Positions 25,332 to 34,447 of a stretch of 37,467 bases of DNA are shown here, piece by piece; position 1 is the stretch's first letter; each line of letters begins with the position of its first letter. Source of the DNA: Anditalea sp035461405. GTDB lineage: Bacteria > Bacteroidota > Bacteroidia > Cytophagales > Cyclobacteriaceae. The DNA is taken from positions 1 through 37,467 of the forward strand of contig DATHVH010000226.1 in NCBI GenBank assembly GCA_035461405.1, read 5' to 3'. Position numbers and translations under genes: made by a program. The notes beneath the pieces are model-generated. The model was not told the DNA's origin. It saw only the letters and a program-made list of their open reading frames with translations, and ran no database searches.

Positions 25332-26030
25332 ATGTGCGGAAGATATTCTCTGGCAAAAACAAAAGACGAATTAGAAGCAAGGTTTAAAGCCGAACTGCTG
25401 GAGACCTTTTCTCCTCGCTACAATGTAGCGCCCACCCAGCTGATGCCCGTCATTACATCAGATAGTCCAAATGGCTTTTCCCATTTTTACTGGGGAGTTA
25501 CGCCCGAATTTGCAAAAAACAAACCTGTAAGTCCTAAATTTATTAATGCAAGGGCTGAGACCATTGCCGAAAAAGCATCTTTTAAAAATGCCTTTCAGAA
25601 AAGGCGGTGCCTGATCCCAGCAGATGGCTTCTTTGAATGGAAGCAATTAGGGAAAAAATCAAAAGTCCCACATCGATTCACTTTGGCAGGTGATAAAATA
25701 TTTTCTTTTGCCGGTATCTGGGATGAATATGAAAATGAGAACGGTGATATAAAACATACTTTTTTAATACTCACTACCAGTCCTAATGACCTGGTAGCAT
25801 CTATCCATGATAGAATGCCAGTTATTTTGACCCCAGAATCTGAAAAAACCTGGCTGAGTAAATATGCATCCGAAAAAGACTTACTGGACACGCTAAAATC
25901 AATTTCCGCTAATGAGATGATCACCTACCCTGTTTCCACACGAGTAAACCTTACTAGCAACGATAGCCCTTCTCTTTTACATAAAACGTCTCCAATGGAC
26001 CAGTTTGGTAATTATACCCTTTTTGGATAA
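25332..26030 (+). CDS. SRAP-domain protein (YedK/HMCES family)
   Basis: Abasic-site sensor that forms a covalent thiazolidine link with abasic sites in single-stranded DNA. The catalytic Cys is residue 2 (MCGRYSL), which fixes the start codon. Other family signatures are SPRYNVAPTQ, KFINARAET, CLIPADGFFEWK (with the conserved Glu) and the active-site His in SIHDRMPVIL. At 232 residues it is full length. It overlaps the following MBL gene by one base (TAATG), so the two are translationally coupled. Confidence 0.93.
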   Translation: MCGRYSLAKTKDELEARFKAELLETFSPRYNVAPTQLMPVITSDSPNGFSHFYWGVTPEFAKNKPVSPKFINARAETIAEKASFKNAFQKRRCLIPADGFFEWKQLGKKSKVPHRFTLAGDKIFSFAGIWDEYENENGDIKHTFLILTTSPNDLVASIHDRMPVILTPESEKTWLSKYASEKDLLDTLKSISANEMITYPVSTRVNLTSNDSPSLLHKTSPMDQFGNYTLFG

Positions 26031-26935
26031 TGGATAGAGTACATATTATAGATTTACATTTTCAGGGGGCAGCGCACACCATAGCCTCTTTTCTTATAGA
26101 AACTGATATGGGTCCAGTTCTCATCGAAACAGGACCAGAAAGCACATTTGCTCAACTTGTAAAAGGTTTGGCTACCATTGGATATCGCCCAGAAGATATA
26201 AAGCATGTATTTTTGAGCCATATACATTTTGACCATGCCGGAGCGGCATGGAGATTCGCAGAAAAAGGTGCCAAGATCTATGTACATCCTAAAGGTGCCA
26301 AACACCTCGCATCCCCTGAAAAGCTCTGGCAATCTGCCAAACAAATCTATGGAAGTGACATGGAGAAACTGTGGGGAGAAATGCAGCCTATTGATGCTAA
26401 TCTTATTTGCGAAGCTTCAGATGGAGAATTATTTACCGTAGGAAACATTACTTTAACTGCCTGGCATACACCCGGACATGCCAGTCACCACATAGCTTGG
26501 CAACTCGATCAGCTCATTTTTACAGGCGATGTGGCTGGGGTTACCATTAATGAAGGCCCTGTAGTCCCTCCCTGCCCTCCCCCAGATATTAATATCGAGG
26601 CTTGGAAAGCATCCATCCAAAAAATTAAGAATCTTCACCCAGACCTGCTTTATCTGACTCACTACGGCAAGGTAACCGATATTAATACACATTTTGATCA
26701 GCTTAATTATATTTTGGATGATTGGGCCATATGGATGAAAAAACCATATGATCTAAAAGAGGACCAGCAAAAGGTCACCCCTGAATTTATGGCATATACA
26801 AGAGGTCAACTTAAGTCACATGGACTGGCAGATGACCAAATTGCATTATATGAGTATGCTAATCCCAGTTGGATGTCAGTAGCTGGCCTTTTCCGCTATT
26901 GGAAACAGAAAGAAAACGGGAAATTGCAATCCTGA
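26030..26935 (+). CDS. MBL-fold metallo-hydrolase
   Basis: Predicted zinc hydrolase of the metallo-beta-lactamase fold. The metal motif HxHxDH is at 64-69 (SHIHFDHAG), with further ligands in HTPGHASHH, FTGDVAG and LTHYG. The position normally read as DTG is TGP here. The C-terminal 80 residues are helical. No signal peptide is seen, so it is cytoplasmic. Substrate unknown; glyoxalase-II-like or other thioester or ester hydrolysis is possible. It is coupled to the SRAP gene through a one-base overlap. Confidence 0.88.
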   Translation: MDRVHIIDLHFQGAAHTIASFLIETDMGPVLIETGPESTFAQLVKGLATIGYRPEDIKHVFLSHIHFDHAGAAWRFAEKGAKIYVHPKGAKHLASPEKLWQSAKQIYGSDMEKLWGEMQPIDANLICEASDGELFTVGNITLTAWHTPGHASHHIAWQLDQLIFTGDVAGVTINEGPVVPPCPPPDINIEAWKASIQKIKNLHPDLLYLTHYGKVTDINTHFDQLNYILDDWAIWMKKPYDLKEDQQKVTPEFMAYTRGQLKSHGLADDQIALYEYANPSWMSVAGLFRYWKQKENGKLQS

Positions 26936-27044
26936 CTAACAGAAAAGCGTTTTATCCGTTAATATCATATCCATAGACCAATTTTTCTTTTTTTGGCCTT
27001 TGGCATAGGATGACTTATATCTCCCAATGTAACTTTAGCTATAT

Positions 27045-28043
27045 ATGAAAAAATCCAGAATTATAGGAGCAGGTCACTCTTTACCTGATCAAATAGTGAC
27101 TAACGATGACTTGTCCAAAATGATGGACACAAATAATGAGTGGATAGTAGAGCGCACAGGTATAGAAGAACGCAGGTGGTTCACCCCAGGAAAAGATACA
27201 GTTAATTCGCTAGCATTGGCTGCTTCAAAGATGGCTATCGAAAGAGCCGGATTGACAGCTAAAGAGATCGATTTCATAGTATTTGCTACCATCACCCCTG
27301 ATTATTTTGTTCCGGGCAATGGAGTATTGCTACAACGGGATCTAGGCCTTCAGGGCATCGGTGCTTTAGATATCCGAAATGCCTGCTCAGGCTTTATCTA
27401 TGCTTTATCTACTGCAGACCAGTTTATCAAAACCGGTATGTATAAAAATATCCTGGTAGTAGGAGCCGAAATACAGTCTTCTGCACTGGATAAAAGTGAT
27501 GACGGAAGATCAAGCGCAGTCATCTTTGCAGATGGTGCCGGAGCGGTGGTACTGCAGGCCACCGAACCTTCTGAATTTGGTATCCTATCTACCCATTTAC
27601 ATGCAGATGGAGACTATGCAGAAGAACTTTACCTGAAAGATCCTGGCAGCAGTAGGGAAGTGAGGCTTTCACCTGAGATCATAGACCAACCTAGTTTTAA
27701 GATGTACATGAATGGTAATACAGTCTTTAAACATGCTGTAGTTAAATTTCAGGAAGTCATATCGGAGGCCCTGGAATTTAATGGAATGCAAAAAGAGGAT
27801 ATTGACCTACTTATCCCCCATCAAGCCAACCTTAGGATCAGTAATTTTATACAGCAAAAATTAGGGCTGCCGGATGAAAAAGTTTTTAATAACATAATGC
27901 AATATGGCAATACTACTGCTGCAACTATCCCTATTGCAATGAGTGAGGCCTGGGAGCAAGGCCGTATCAAAGAAGGAGACCTTATATGTCTTGCGGCTTT
28001 TGGCAGCGGCTTTACCTGGGCATCAGCATTATTAAACTGGTAA
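27045..28043 (+). CDS. fabH: 3-oxoacyl-ACP synthase III (FabH-type ketosynthase)
   Basis: Condensing enzyme that starts fatty-acid-type chains from acyl-CoA and malonyl-ACP. The catalytic triad is visible: C114 (RNACSGF), H259 (IPHQAN) and N289 (QYGNTTAATIP). The RTGIEERRW and FADGAGAVVL phrases are typical of KAS III. The 332 residues match the family. It stands alone rather than next to plsX or rpmF, so it may be a second copy with a special primer rather than the essential FabH; the sequence alone does not decide this. It is followed closely by a small hypothetical gene. Confidence 0.92.
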   Translation: MKKSRIIGAGHSLPDQIVTNDDLSKMMDTNNEWIVERTGIEERRWFTPGKDTVNSLALAASKMAIERAGLTAKEIDFIVFATITPDYFVPGNGVLLQRDLGLQGIGALDIRNACSGFIYALSTADQFIKTGMYKNILVVGAEIQSSALDKSDDGRSSAVIFADGAGAVVLQATEPSEFGILSTHLHADGDYAEELYLKDPGSSREVRLSPEIIDQPSFKMYMNGNTVFKHAVVKFQEVISEALEFNGMQKEDIDLLIPHQANLRISNFIQQKLGLPDEKVFNNIMQYGNTTAATIPIAMSEAWEQGRIKEGDLICLAAFGSGFTWASALLNW

Positions 28044-28054
28044 ACACTTCACAT

Positions 28055-28618
28055 ATGAATTCCTCCCTTCTTAACCTGAAATTGCTTTCTGACAAAGAAG
28101 TTTTTGTTTCCATTCATGAAACTAAAAGGCAGTTTAAGGAGCTATTTATAGATATTTCCAATGGGCTGGAAAATAGGAAGCTTAAAGATATTTACCCCAA
28201 CAATAAAGGGGTAAAAGTAAGTATGGGCAATGAGCTTCAGAAATGCCCCTATCAGGTTCTCGATATATTCAGAGACTTTGATAAAAAAAGAGGGCACAAT
28301 ATTCGAGTATTGAACTGGTGGGGTCATGGTTTATATTTATTTGTCTTTTTTGGTAAGGAATTAGCTAAGGAAACTATAGAAGCCCAGGATTACTTTAGAA
28401 AAGGGGGTTTCAGTCTGGCGATTGGAAGCTCTCCTTGGGATTATGCTAAGATGATAAATTTACCCTTCAAACAAGATGAGGTAAATATAGGAGATCATCT
28501 TTTAAAGTTCGGATACCTGCAGTGGTATAAGGAAATTGAGCTGGAATCAGACCTTGATAAATTAAAGGATTCGATTTCTGCCGAGCTGGACCAAATCTTT
28601 CATTTTCACAGAATTTAA
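28055..28618 (+). CDS. Conserved hypothetical protein
   Basis: 187-residue soluble protein that I do not recognise. The ATG at 28055 is chosen because it lies 11 bases after the fabH stop; the same frame stays open further back inside fabH, which is overlap only. Visible features are a possible basic/aromatic core (GHNIRVLNWWGHGLYLFVFFGK), a KGVKVSMGNELQKCPYQVLD segment and an amphipathic C-terminus. No signal peptide or clear membrane segment. Close spacing suggests co-transcription with the ketosynthase. No function is claimed. Confidence 0.7.
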   Translation: MNSSLLNLKLLSDKEVFVSIHETKRQFKELFIDISNGLENRKLKDIYPNNKGVKVSMGNELQKCPYQVLDIFRDFDKKRGHNIRVLNWWGHGLYLFVFFGKELAKETIEAQDYFRKGGFSLAIGSSPWDYAKMINLPFKQDEVNIGDHLLKFGYLQWYKEIELESDLDKLKDSISAELDQIFHFHRI

Positions 28619-28706
28619 TATAATTTTTCAAGAAAATAGATTAATTTGGAAACATGTTTTAAATGATTGACGTAACATTTTGAAGGTATAAATTATACAA
28701 TAACCT

Positions 28707-30290
28707 ATGAAGTATATTTCTTTTCTATTTGCACTTATTGCTTTTATTATTTTCCCCCATCAAAAAGTTTTCAGTCAAGCAGTTACTCTATACAACTCTG
28801 ATTCCACACTTATGGGCACAGGGGTGATGCAAGCCGGAAAGATGGAAGGTCTTTGGAAATTCGTCAATCCCTCCAATAAAACAGTAATACAACAAGGAAA
28901 TTTCGTAAGTGGCTTAAGAGATGGGAAATGGGTATCTTATCATCCTAACGGCAATCCTCATATAGAAGCTGAATACAAAAACAATAATTTAAATGGAGCT
29001 TATAGAGAATTTGACCGCGACGGGACGCTTGTATTAGAATCTGTAATGGAAGACAGTGTGCTAGTAGGCCCTTATAGGACATATTATGCATTACGCGAAA
29101 CCCCTGGTAGTCGTAAGCCTCAGATAAAAACAGAAGGTGAATTTAAAAACGGAAAGAAAACCGGTCCATTAATTTCATACTATGCTAATGGTCAGGTGGC
29201 AGTAAGACAGAATTATCAAGAAGACAAGTTAGAAGGTGCATACCAGGAATTTGATTCAAATGGCGAATTGATAATCGAAGCCAATTATAAAAATAACCGA
29301 CCTCATGGTACTTATAAACGCTATGCCGGAGGTATAGTAGAAGAAGAAGGGGAATTTGACATGGGAAGACGAGTGGGTGACTGGAAGAAATATTTTCCAT
29401 TCACACGTGTAGTGGAGTCTGAAACTTATTATGACAACCGTGGCAACCGCAGTGGTGAATGGACATATTATTATGAAAACCGGAGAATAGCGCGTGTAGA
29501 AAGGTATGAAAATGATATACCCACAGGCATCTGGGAGGAATTCTACCCCAACAGAAATGTAGCAAAACGCAAAACCTATGAACTGGGAATGCCAGTAGGC
29601 GAATATATAGAGAACCATAGTAATGGCAATCCATCCGTACGTGGCCAGTATGAAAATGGCGTACGAGCCGGCATGTGGAAAAACTATTTTCCGGATGGAG
29701 AATTGTATAGCTTGGGAGAATACAAAAATGATGTAAAATCAGGGCTTTGGAAATTTTTCAACAGAATTGGGATTTTAATAGCTGAAGGCGAATTCCAATT
29801 AGGCAGTGAACATGGGCAATGGTTCTATTATTATGACGGCGGACAACTCCGTTCTGTTGGATCTTACTTCTTTGGATTTGAAGATGGTATTTGGGGACTT
29901 TTTTATGATAATAAGCAACTAACCCAAGAAGAAACTTGGTCTAACGGCCGATTAATAAATGTAGGTGAGTATTACAACTATGATGGTTCTAAAACCTTGG
30001 ATAAGGGAACCCTGGTAGATGGCAATGGGAGCCGAATTACTTATTATGTAAACGGCCGAAAAGAATCTGAAGGCACCTATACCGGTGGAAAGCCTGAGGG
30101 AACTTGGAAATATTTTCACGATAATGGAAGGCTGGCATCTGAAGGTCAAATGATAGATGGAAAAAAAGAAGGACAGTGGAAATACTATAATAGGAATGGC
30201 AGACTCGATGAGGTTCTGATATTTGAAAATGATGAAGTGGTACCCCTGGAAGTACCGGAGGCGGACTTGCCTTTCCAGCAATTTAATTAA
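28707..30290 (+). CDS. Secreted MORN-type repeat protein
   Basis: 527-residue protein with an N-terminal signal peptide (MKYISFLFALIAFIIFPHQKVFSQ). The rest is made almost wholly of about 20-24-residue repeats of the MORN / YwqK type, with the pattern G-x-W-x-x-Y/F-x-x-N/D-G-x-x-x-x-E-G-x-Y/F. Well-preserved units are EGTWKYFHDNGRLASEG and EGQWKYYNRNGRLDEV near the C-terminus. Such proteins are often called YwqK-family antitoxins by automatic pipelines, but nothing here indicates an antitoxin role. It is probably periplasmic or surface exposed. It has its own terminator and no obvious partner. Confidence 0.87.
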   Translation: MKYISFLFALIAFIIFPHQKVFSQAVTLYNSDSTLMGTGVMQAGKMEGLWKFVNPSNKTVIQQGNFVSGLRDGKWVSYHPNGNPHIEAEYKNNNLNGAYREFDRDGTLVLESVMEDSVLVGPYRTYYALRETPGSRKPQIKTEGEFKNGKKTGPLISYYANGQVAVRQNYQEDKLEGAYQEFDSNGELIIEANYKNNRPHGTYKRYAGGIVEEEGEFDMGRRVGDWKKYFPFTRVVESETYYDNRGNRSGEWTYYYENRRIARVERYENDIPTGIWEEFYPNRNVAKRKTYELGMPVGEYIENHSNGNPSVRGQYENGVRAGMWKNYFPDGELYSLGEYKNDVKSGLWKFFNRIGILIAEGEFQLGSEHGQWFYYYDGGQLRSVGSYFFGFEDGIWGLFYDNKQLTQEETWSNGRLINVGEYYNYDGSKTLDKGTLVDGNGSRITYYVNGRKESEGTYTGGKPEGTWKYFHDNGRLASEGQMIDGKKEGQWKYYNRNGRLDEVLIFENDEVVPLEVPEADLPFQQFN

Positions 30291-30300
30291 ACCAAATCGT

Positions 30301-30325
30301 AAAGCTCCAACCGGAGCTTTTTTTT
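30301..30325 (+). terminator. Rho-independent terminator after the MORN gene
   Basis: AAAGCTCC (30301-30308) pairs perfectly with GGAGCTTT (30313-30320) around loop AACC, followed by a T run to 30325. Confidence 0.95.
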
Positions 30326-30770
30326 TATTCCTATTACCAATCTCTTGCGTTGGACAAATCAGTGCGCTTTTCCAATGAATTACACCCCTTTATTTAGCCT
30401 CTTTAATGAAAGCTCCCGGTTATTAAAATAATTTTATATTAAATACGCATTGGTCTCACATGCAAAATAGATTGAAGTTAATCTTTGAGTTTTACTTTTT
30501 GTGGATGGTTGACTATAGACTGACGGCATTTTTCGCAAATAAATTTACTTTTTAGCTTACTTCTTATAGATATAAGTTATTTTAAATAATAAGATTTTGT
30601 AATTTTTCAAACAAATATCCCCCGCTAATTTTTATACATTATATTGACATGGAAATAATAAATATTTTTAGTTTATTATGGATATAGCTTTAACTTAAAT
30701 AAATTTTTTTATTAAGTATTGGTTTAATAATATATAATTTATAATTTTAACTTTAAATAAATCCGTTAGA
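30326..30770. other. AT-rich intergenic region before the ROK operon
   Basis: 445 bases, extremely AT-rich in the last 150. It should carry the promoter and operator of the ROK regulator operon. I see only a weak ATTAA/TTAAT inverted repeat near 30710 and no certain motif. Confidence 0.5.
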
Positions 30771-32009
30771 ATGAATCTTTTAGATCCTGGTAAAACTTTA
30801 GATGAGAAAGAGGGAGTAGTAGAGATAAAAAATTATCTCAACAAAATAAAAATCATCAAGCACCTGTACACAAATAGTAATGACACAGCTACGGCTATAG
30901 GTTATGAAATAGGTATTAGCTTACCTACTGTGAACACCTTGCTTACCTCACTGCTAAAAAGTGGTCAGGTGGTAAAGCAGGGACAGGGTGAGTCCCAGGG
31001 AGGAAGGAAACCTGATTTATATGGCTTGGCGTCTGGATCATTTTACATTCTATCTCTAGATGTGAGTAAATACAAAGTAAGGGCAGCCATATACAACACT
31101 GCCCATGAAGCGGTCACCGAGATAGATTCATTAAAAATAACTTTAAATAATGAGGAAGAGACCTTTCGGGAAATCTCGGATTTTGTTGACAAAATCATAT
31201 CGAAATCAGGGTTAAACAAAGAAGCTATCATTGCCATGGGCATATCCATGCCCGGTCTTATTGATTCTGATAAGGGGGTGAATTACACTTATCTAAATTT
31301 TGGAGAAGGAAGTTTAAAGGAAAAATTGGAAAAAGAGTTCGGTATCAAGGTATATATTGAGAATGATGCCCGAGCTATGACCTTGGCAGAATTTAAATTT
31401 GGCCAGAATCAAAATTATAAAAATGTATTAGGTGTGTTTATAGGTTGGGGCATTGGCCTCGGTATTATCATAGATGGAAAACTATATAGAGGAGGCGCAG
31501 GTTTTGCGGGAGAATTAGGCCATTCACCACTCTTCGAATCCAGGGGGATAACCTGTTCATGTGGTAAGACCGGTTGTCTGGAAGCAGTGGCTTCGGGTAC
31601 AGCTATAGTACGTATGGCGGAAGAGGCTATAAAACTAGATGGCACATCTATATTGAGCAGGATTGTAAACAAAAGCAAAGAAGCAGTAGAGCCTTCGCAT
31701 GTGGTAGAAGCTGCCCTGGCAGGAGATCAGCGAGCCATTACCATCATATCCAATGCCGGAATGGATTTAGGTCAGGGTATATCCATTTTGATACAGTTGC
31801 TTAATCCTGATCTTATCATAATAGGTGGTACTGTAGCAGAAGCTAATCAGTATTTGACTACACCTATTCAGCAGGCATTAAACCTATATAGTATGGCGAA
31901 GTCCCGTGAAAAATCGCAGTTGTCATTATATAAGTTAGGAAAAAATGTAGGACTGCTAGGCGGAGTAGCGGTGGTAGTAGAGAAAATTTTTGATGACATT
32001 GTAAATTAA
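30771..32009 (+). CDS. ROK-family transcriptional regulator (NagC/XylR type)
   Basis: 412-residue sugar-responsive repressor-type protein. An N-terminal winged helix-turn-helix occupies about 28-75 (ATAIGYEIGISLPTVNTLLTSLLKSG, then GRKPDLYGL). The ROK domain follows (FIGWGIGLGIIIDGKLYRG, GFAGELGHSPL). The zinc motif CxCGxxGCxE is intact with C262, C264 and C269. The ligand-binding residues ENDAR and GELGH are present, so sugar binding is likely. It is the first gene of a three-gene run with a NagB-like enzyme (50-base gap) and a ROK kinase (60-base gap), so it probably controls its own operon in response to an amino-sugar phosphate or free sugar. Confidence 0.9.
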   Translation: MNLLDPGKTLDEKEGVVEIKNYLNKIKIIKHLYTNSNDTATAIGYEIGISLPTVNTLLTSLLKSGQVVKQGQGESQGGRKPDLYGLASGSFYILSLDVSKYKVRAAIYNTAHEAVTEIDSLKITLNNEEETFREISDFVDKIISKSGLNKEAIIAMGISMPGLIDSDKGVNYTYLNFGEGSLKEKLEKEFGIKVYIENDARAMTLAEFKFGQNQNYKNVLGVFIGWGIGLGIIIDGKLYRGGAGFAGELGHSPLFESRGITCSCGKTGCLEAVASGTAIVRMAEEAIKLDGTSILSRIVNKSKEAVEPSHVVEAALAGDQRAITIISNAGMDLGQGISILIQLLNPDLIIIGGTVAEANQYLTTPIQQALNLYSMAKSREKSQLSLYKLGKNVGLLGGVAVVVEKIFDDIVN

Positions 32010-32059
32010 ATCAGCCTCTAGCAAGATCATAGGCATTAGGACAGAAACTTGAAAATATT

Positions 32060-34387
32060 ATGCTAAGCAGTTATCCCTTATCGAAAGTAGAACAACAATT
32101 TTTAAAAGAATCAGGTGTCTCGGCTATCACCACCCTGATCCCCTATTTGACGGTAGATAATTTCCCTAAACTTGGGCTGCTGACTGCCTGCCGTTTTCTG
32201 GAATGGGCTGCAGATAATCCTGATGGAGTGATCAGTCTGCCTACTGGAAAATCACCTGAATTTTTTATCAAGTGGACTCAATTTTTACTTGAAAACTGGG
32301 ACAGCCCCAAAGGAAAAGAAATAAGGGAAAAATATGACTTGATGAAGGTAAATAAGCCAGTACTTTCAGGACTCCAGTTTGTTCAGATAGATGAATTTTA
32401 CCCTATATCTTCAAGTCAACAAAACAGCTTTTTCCATTACGTAAATAAATACTATATAGAGGGATTTGGTCTGGATCCCAAAAAAGCCCTACTTATAAAT
32501 TCAGATGAAATTCCGCTGGCCCGTGGCATGAATTTTAAAGAAGTGTTTCCAGACCTGATAGTAGATTTATCCCTTAGGTTTAGAGAGCCTACTAATCCTA
32601 TGGAACAAATACAGCAAGAGTCAATCTATCTGATCGACAAATGGTGCGGGGACTACGAACAAAAAATCAGGGAAAAAGGAGGAATAGGTTTTTTTCTTGG
32701 CGGCATAGGACCAGATGGGCACATAGCATTTAATACACGTGGTTCCCATATGTATTCAGTTACCAGACTTACAGAAACCAATTTTGAAACACAGGCCGTA
32801 GCGGCTGGTGATCTCGGAGGGATAGAGGTGTCTGCAAATAGACTGGTGATCACTATAGGACTGGATACTATAGTATATAATCCTGATGCAGTGGCTATAA
32901 TTATCGCAGCTGGAGAAGCCAAAGCACCGATAGTAAAATCTTCTCTGGAAACTAAAATGGACAACCTCTATCCGGCCACCATTCTTCAAAAGCTGAAAAA
33001 CGGCAGATTTTATCTAACGAAAGGTGCTGCTTCAAAACTGGAAGACAGTGTAGAAAGCTATTATAAGAATGGAGAATGGACTATAGAAAAAACAGAGAAA
33101 GCCATTATAGATCTTTGTAAAAAATTGAGGACTTATGGTCACAGGCTTAAAATGGAAGACCTCAAAAATGACAAATACACCTCATTGATCCCCAATCTTT
33201 CAGAAGAAACTGTCAAGGAAGTAATGGATAGAGTGGTAGAAAAAATTAACCGTGGCATATCCAAAGAAAAAAACGAAGTTCTCCTGCATACAGGTCCCCA
33301 CCATGATGATATATCACTGGGCATACTACCCCATGTGACCAATCAGCTTCAGGAAAACTCCAATAAGGCCCATTTTTCGGTTCTTACTTCAGGATTTACA
33401 GCAGTAACAAATAGTTTTGTTATCAATACCCTTATAGAAACAAAAAACTTTCTGGATAAAGGTAGAATCCAGATGGTCAAATATGAAGATTTTTTTCAGA
33501 TCGGATATACCTTAAAAACCGATAAAGATGTATACCAATACCTTACAAATGTAGCCTCCGAACAGCCGGAAGAGAGATTGAGGGGACTATGCCATAGAGT
33601 GGTGAGAGCCCTTGTAGGGATATATAAAATAGACTCTGTAAATGCACTGCGTGAAAAAATAAATGACGTCATCAGCATACTGAGAAACTCCTATGATGGA
33701 GAAAAAAATCCGGCAAAGATTCAAAAGCTTAAAGGTATGATAAGAGAGTTTGAAGAGGAGCTTGTTTGGGCACATTTCGGTGTGCAGGTAAAAAATGTGC
33801 ATCACCTGAGACTTGGTTTTTATACCGGAGACATATTTACAGAACAGCCTGACAAAGAGCGGGATGTTGAGCCAATTGTGGAAATGTTTAGAAGCGTCAA
33901 TCCAACCAAAATTAGCCTTACCCTGGACCCTGAGGGCAGCGGGCCTGACACCCATTATAAAGTGCTTCAGGCTACCGCTGAGGCAGTAAGAAAATGGGGC
34001 AAAGAAAAAGATTTAAGTGGCCTCCGGATTATAGGTTACAGAAATGTATGGTTTAAATTTGAGCCTCATGAGGCTAATGTTATTGTCCCTGTCTCTTTGG
34101 GAGACATAGCGGTAATGGAAGATTCATTTGCCAATTGTTACCTAAGCCAGGTTAATGCCTCTTTCCCCAGTTATGCCCATAATGGAAAATTCAGCACTCT
34201 AGCTAAAAGAACCTGGGTGAACCAACTGAACAGTATTCAGTTATTATTAGGAAAGAATTACTTTTACCTGCATGAAACAGCTAAAGTTAGGTCAAGTCAT
34301 GGACTGATCTTCTTTAAAGATATGGATGTAGAAGAATTTTTGGAACATGCCAGAGAACTTGAAAAATCAATTGAAGGCATGTTATAA
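32060..34387 (+). CDS. nagB: NagB-like glucosamine-6-phosphate deaminase fused to a PIG-L-type deacetylase domain
   Basis: 775-residue two-domain protein. Residues of about 1-340 match the NagB/isomerase fold: SLPTGKSPEFF, QIDEFYPIS (Asp equivalent to NagB D72), and GIGPDGHIAFN at 215-225 (D219 and H221 as D141 and H143). The usual catalytic Glu after FN is Thr here (T226). Residues of about 400-700 match PIG-L/LmbE: GPHHDD (H414-D417) and a downstream DPEGSGPDTHYK with a possible third ligand. Expected reactions are deamination of glucosamine-6-phosphate and hydrolysis of an N-acetyl group, but the altered residues make the substrate uncertain. It lies between a ROK regulator and a ROK kinase, which supports amino-sugar use. 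Confidence 0.85.
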   Translation: MLSSYPLSKVEQQFLKESGVSAITTLIPYLTVDNFPKLGLLTACRFLEWAADNPDGVISLPTGKSPEFFIKWTQFLLENWDSPKGKEIREKYDLMKVNKPVLSGLQFVQIDEFYPISSSQQNSFFHYVNKYYIEGFGLDPKKALLINSDEIPLARGMNFKEVFPDLIVDLSLRFREPTNPMEQIQQESIYLIDKWCGDYEQKIREKGGIGFFLGGIGPDGHIAFNTRGSHMYSVTRLTETNFETQAVAAGDLGGIEVSANRLVITIGLDTIVYNPDAVAIIIAAGEAKAPIVKSSLETKMDNLYPATILQKLKNGRFYLTKGAASKLEDSVESYYKNGEWTIEKTEKAIIDLCKKLRTYGHRLKMEDLKNDKYTSLIPNLSEETVKEVMDRVVEKINRGISKEKNEVLLHTGPHHDDISLGILPHVTNQLQENSNKAHFSVLTSGFTAVTNSFVINTLIETKNFLDKGRIQMVKYEDFFQIGYTLKTDKDVYQYLTNVASEQPEERLRGLCHRVVRALVGIYKIDSVNALREKINDVISILRNSYDGEKNPAKIQKLKGMIREFEEELVWAHFGVQVKNVHHLRLGFYTGDIFTEQPDKERDVEPIVEMFRSVNPTKISLTLDPEGSGPDTHYKVLQATAEAVRKWGKEKDLSGLRIIGYRNVWFKFEPHEANVIVPVSLGDIAVMEDSFANCYLSQVNASFPSYAHNGKFSTLAKRTWVNQLNSIQLLLGKNYFYLHETAKVRSSHGLIFFKDMDVEEFLEHARELEKSIEGML

Positions 34388-34430
34388 TAAAAACCATTAT
34401 TACAAAGGTTTTTATTGGAAAGGTTTTTAT
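34386..34430 (+). repeat. Intercistronic hairpin between the NagB-like and kinase genes
   Basis: AATAAAAACC (34386-34395) pairs perfectly with GGTTTTTATT (34407-34416) around an 11-base loop. AAAGGTTTTTAT then occurs twice (34404-34415 and 34419-34430). The hairpin starts inside the upstream stop codon. It may act as a leaky terminator or an mRNA processing or stability element. Confidence 0.5.
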
Positions 34431-34447
34431 ACAGATAGAATAGTAAC

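Noticed and set aside
26990..27020. Second sigma-54-like site before fabH (TTTGGCATAGG)
   Set aside because: The GC dinucleotide is not at the required 12-base distance from GG.
28707..30290. YwqK-type antitoxin annotation for the MORN protein
   Set aside because: It has a signal peptide and no toxin gene next to it, so the antitoxin label is not supported.
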